Below, in pieces: positions 63,397 through 64,000 of a stretch of 64,000 nt of DNA (position 1 is its first letter; every line of letters starts with the position of its first letter). Both the position numbers and the translations under genes were made by a program. The notes beneath the pieces are model-generated. The model searched no databases. It was not told where the DNA came from and saw nothing but the letters and a program-made list of their open reading frames with translations. The stretch covers positions 41,703-105,702 of the forward strand of contig NZ_SZNM01000014.1 of the NCBI RefSeq assembly GCF_005870085.1. The letters are read 5' to 3'. The stretch is from Aquibacillus sediminis (GTDB lineage: Bacteria > Bacillota > Bacilli > Bacillales > Amphibacillaceae).

Positions 63397-63603
63397 CAAT
63401 GGTGTATTTAATTAGATATGTACCTTCAAAACTAGATAAGAAAGTCTCAAGACAATCAAACATTTAAAAACAGTCTAGCTCCGACTCCCAGGTCCTCGCT
63501 GCTATAAGCAATTCACCTTCATGTGTCCAAGATCATGACACATTACGGCGCCTTACTTATCCAGTCGGACCTAACCGGTCGTCTCCGCTTCCTAAACAAT
63601 ATA
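63397..63603 (-). other. 23S-5S internal spacer
   Basis: 207 bases without tRNA. The central part contains an imperfect inverted repeat (GGTCCGACTGGATAAG against CTGGGAGTCGGAGC), probably the processing stem of the rRNA precursor. Confidence 0.7.

Positions 63604-64000
<397 letters not shown>

Noticed and set aside
63397..63603. tRNA in the 23S-5S spacer
   Set aside because: No TTCGA arm or acceptor stem pair; the structure fits an rRNA processing stem instead.

Overview
The window looks like a chromosome segment of a low-GC, halotolerant Bacillaceae bacterium (Virgibacillus/Oceanobacillus/Halobacillus-like). This rests on AGGAGG-type ribosome binding sites, CcpA-type cre sites, Bacillus-type 5S and 23S rRNA, an acidic Asp/Glu/Ser/Thr-rich linker in a secreted binding protein, and several osmoprotectant genes (BCCT carrier, OpuAC-like binding protein, an aldehyde dehydrogenase remnant). 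No genus is proven by what I can read.

Region 1 (about 0.2-11.7 kb) is one long minus-strand operon for phenol/catechol meta-cleavage. From the promoter near 9.45 kb it reads: HpaB-type flavin-dependent hydroxylase, flavin reductase, FAD synthetase-like protein, catechol 2,3-dioxygenase, hydratase, acylating acetaldehyde dehydrogenase, 4-hydroxy-2-oxovalerate aldolase, 4-oxalocrotonate decarboxylase, 4-oxalocrotonate tautomerase and 2-hydroxymuconic semialdehyde dehydrogenase. Upstream lies a regulator that joins a XylR/DmpR-type aromatic-sensing N-terminus to a PucR-type output. The semialdehyde hydrolase branch is absent. Region 2 (12.3-16.6 kb) is a TRAP transporter (dctPQM) plus an MFS carrier, with a cre site in its leader. 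Region 3 (16.8-28.2 kb) is a second minus-strand catabolic operon. It holds 3-hydroxyacyl-CoA dehydrogenase, enoyl-CoA hydratase, thiolase, hotdog thioesterase, CoA ligase, gentisate 1,2-dioxygenase, fumarylacetoacetase-family hydrolase, FAD monooxygenase and an unknown 182-residue protein, behind a GAF-PucR regulator. Together these suggest side-chain beta-oxidation of a hydroxycinnamate-like acid, then a CoA-linked ring hydroxylation (possibly an NIH shift) to gentisate and on to fumarate and pyruvate.

Region 4 (28.2-63.1 kb) is a mosaic of housekeeping and accessory genes. It includes a guanine-class riboswitch in front of a nucleosidase-like lipoprotein whose purine-recognition Asp is replaced by Asn. 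It also has cytosine deaminase, EutH, a bacterial staygreen homologue, a GPH symporter with a creatininase-family protein under an AraC regulator, a BCCT carrier, an HD-GYP protein, a Zn alcohol dehydrogenase and a probable intracellular GH10 xylanase with a cre site. The intergenic spaces carry two families of dispersed palindromes (A: GGGACATGGGGACAGG-type; B: GGAAGCA/GACGGTTCT-type). Many copies sit within a few bases of stop codons. I saw no full copy in the 0-28.8 kb catabolic region, which suggests a different history for it.

Region 5 (63.2-64 kb) is the 3' end of an rRNA operon on the minus strand: partial 23S, spacer, 5S and a palindromic terminator.

All functions are read from sequence motifs, gene order and memory of the families. 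No database search was run.
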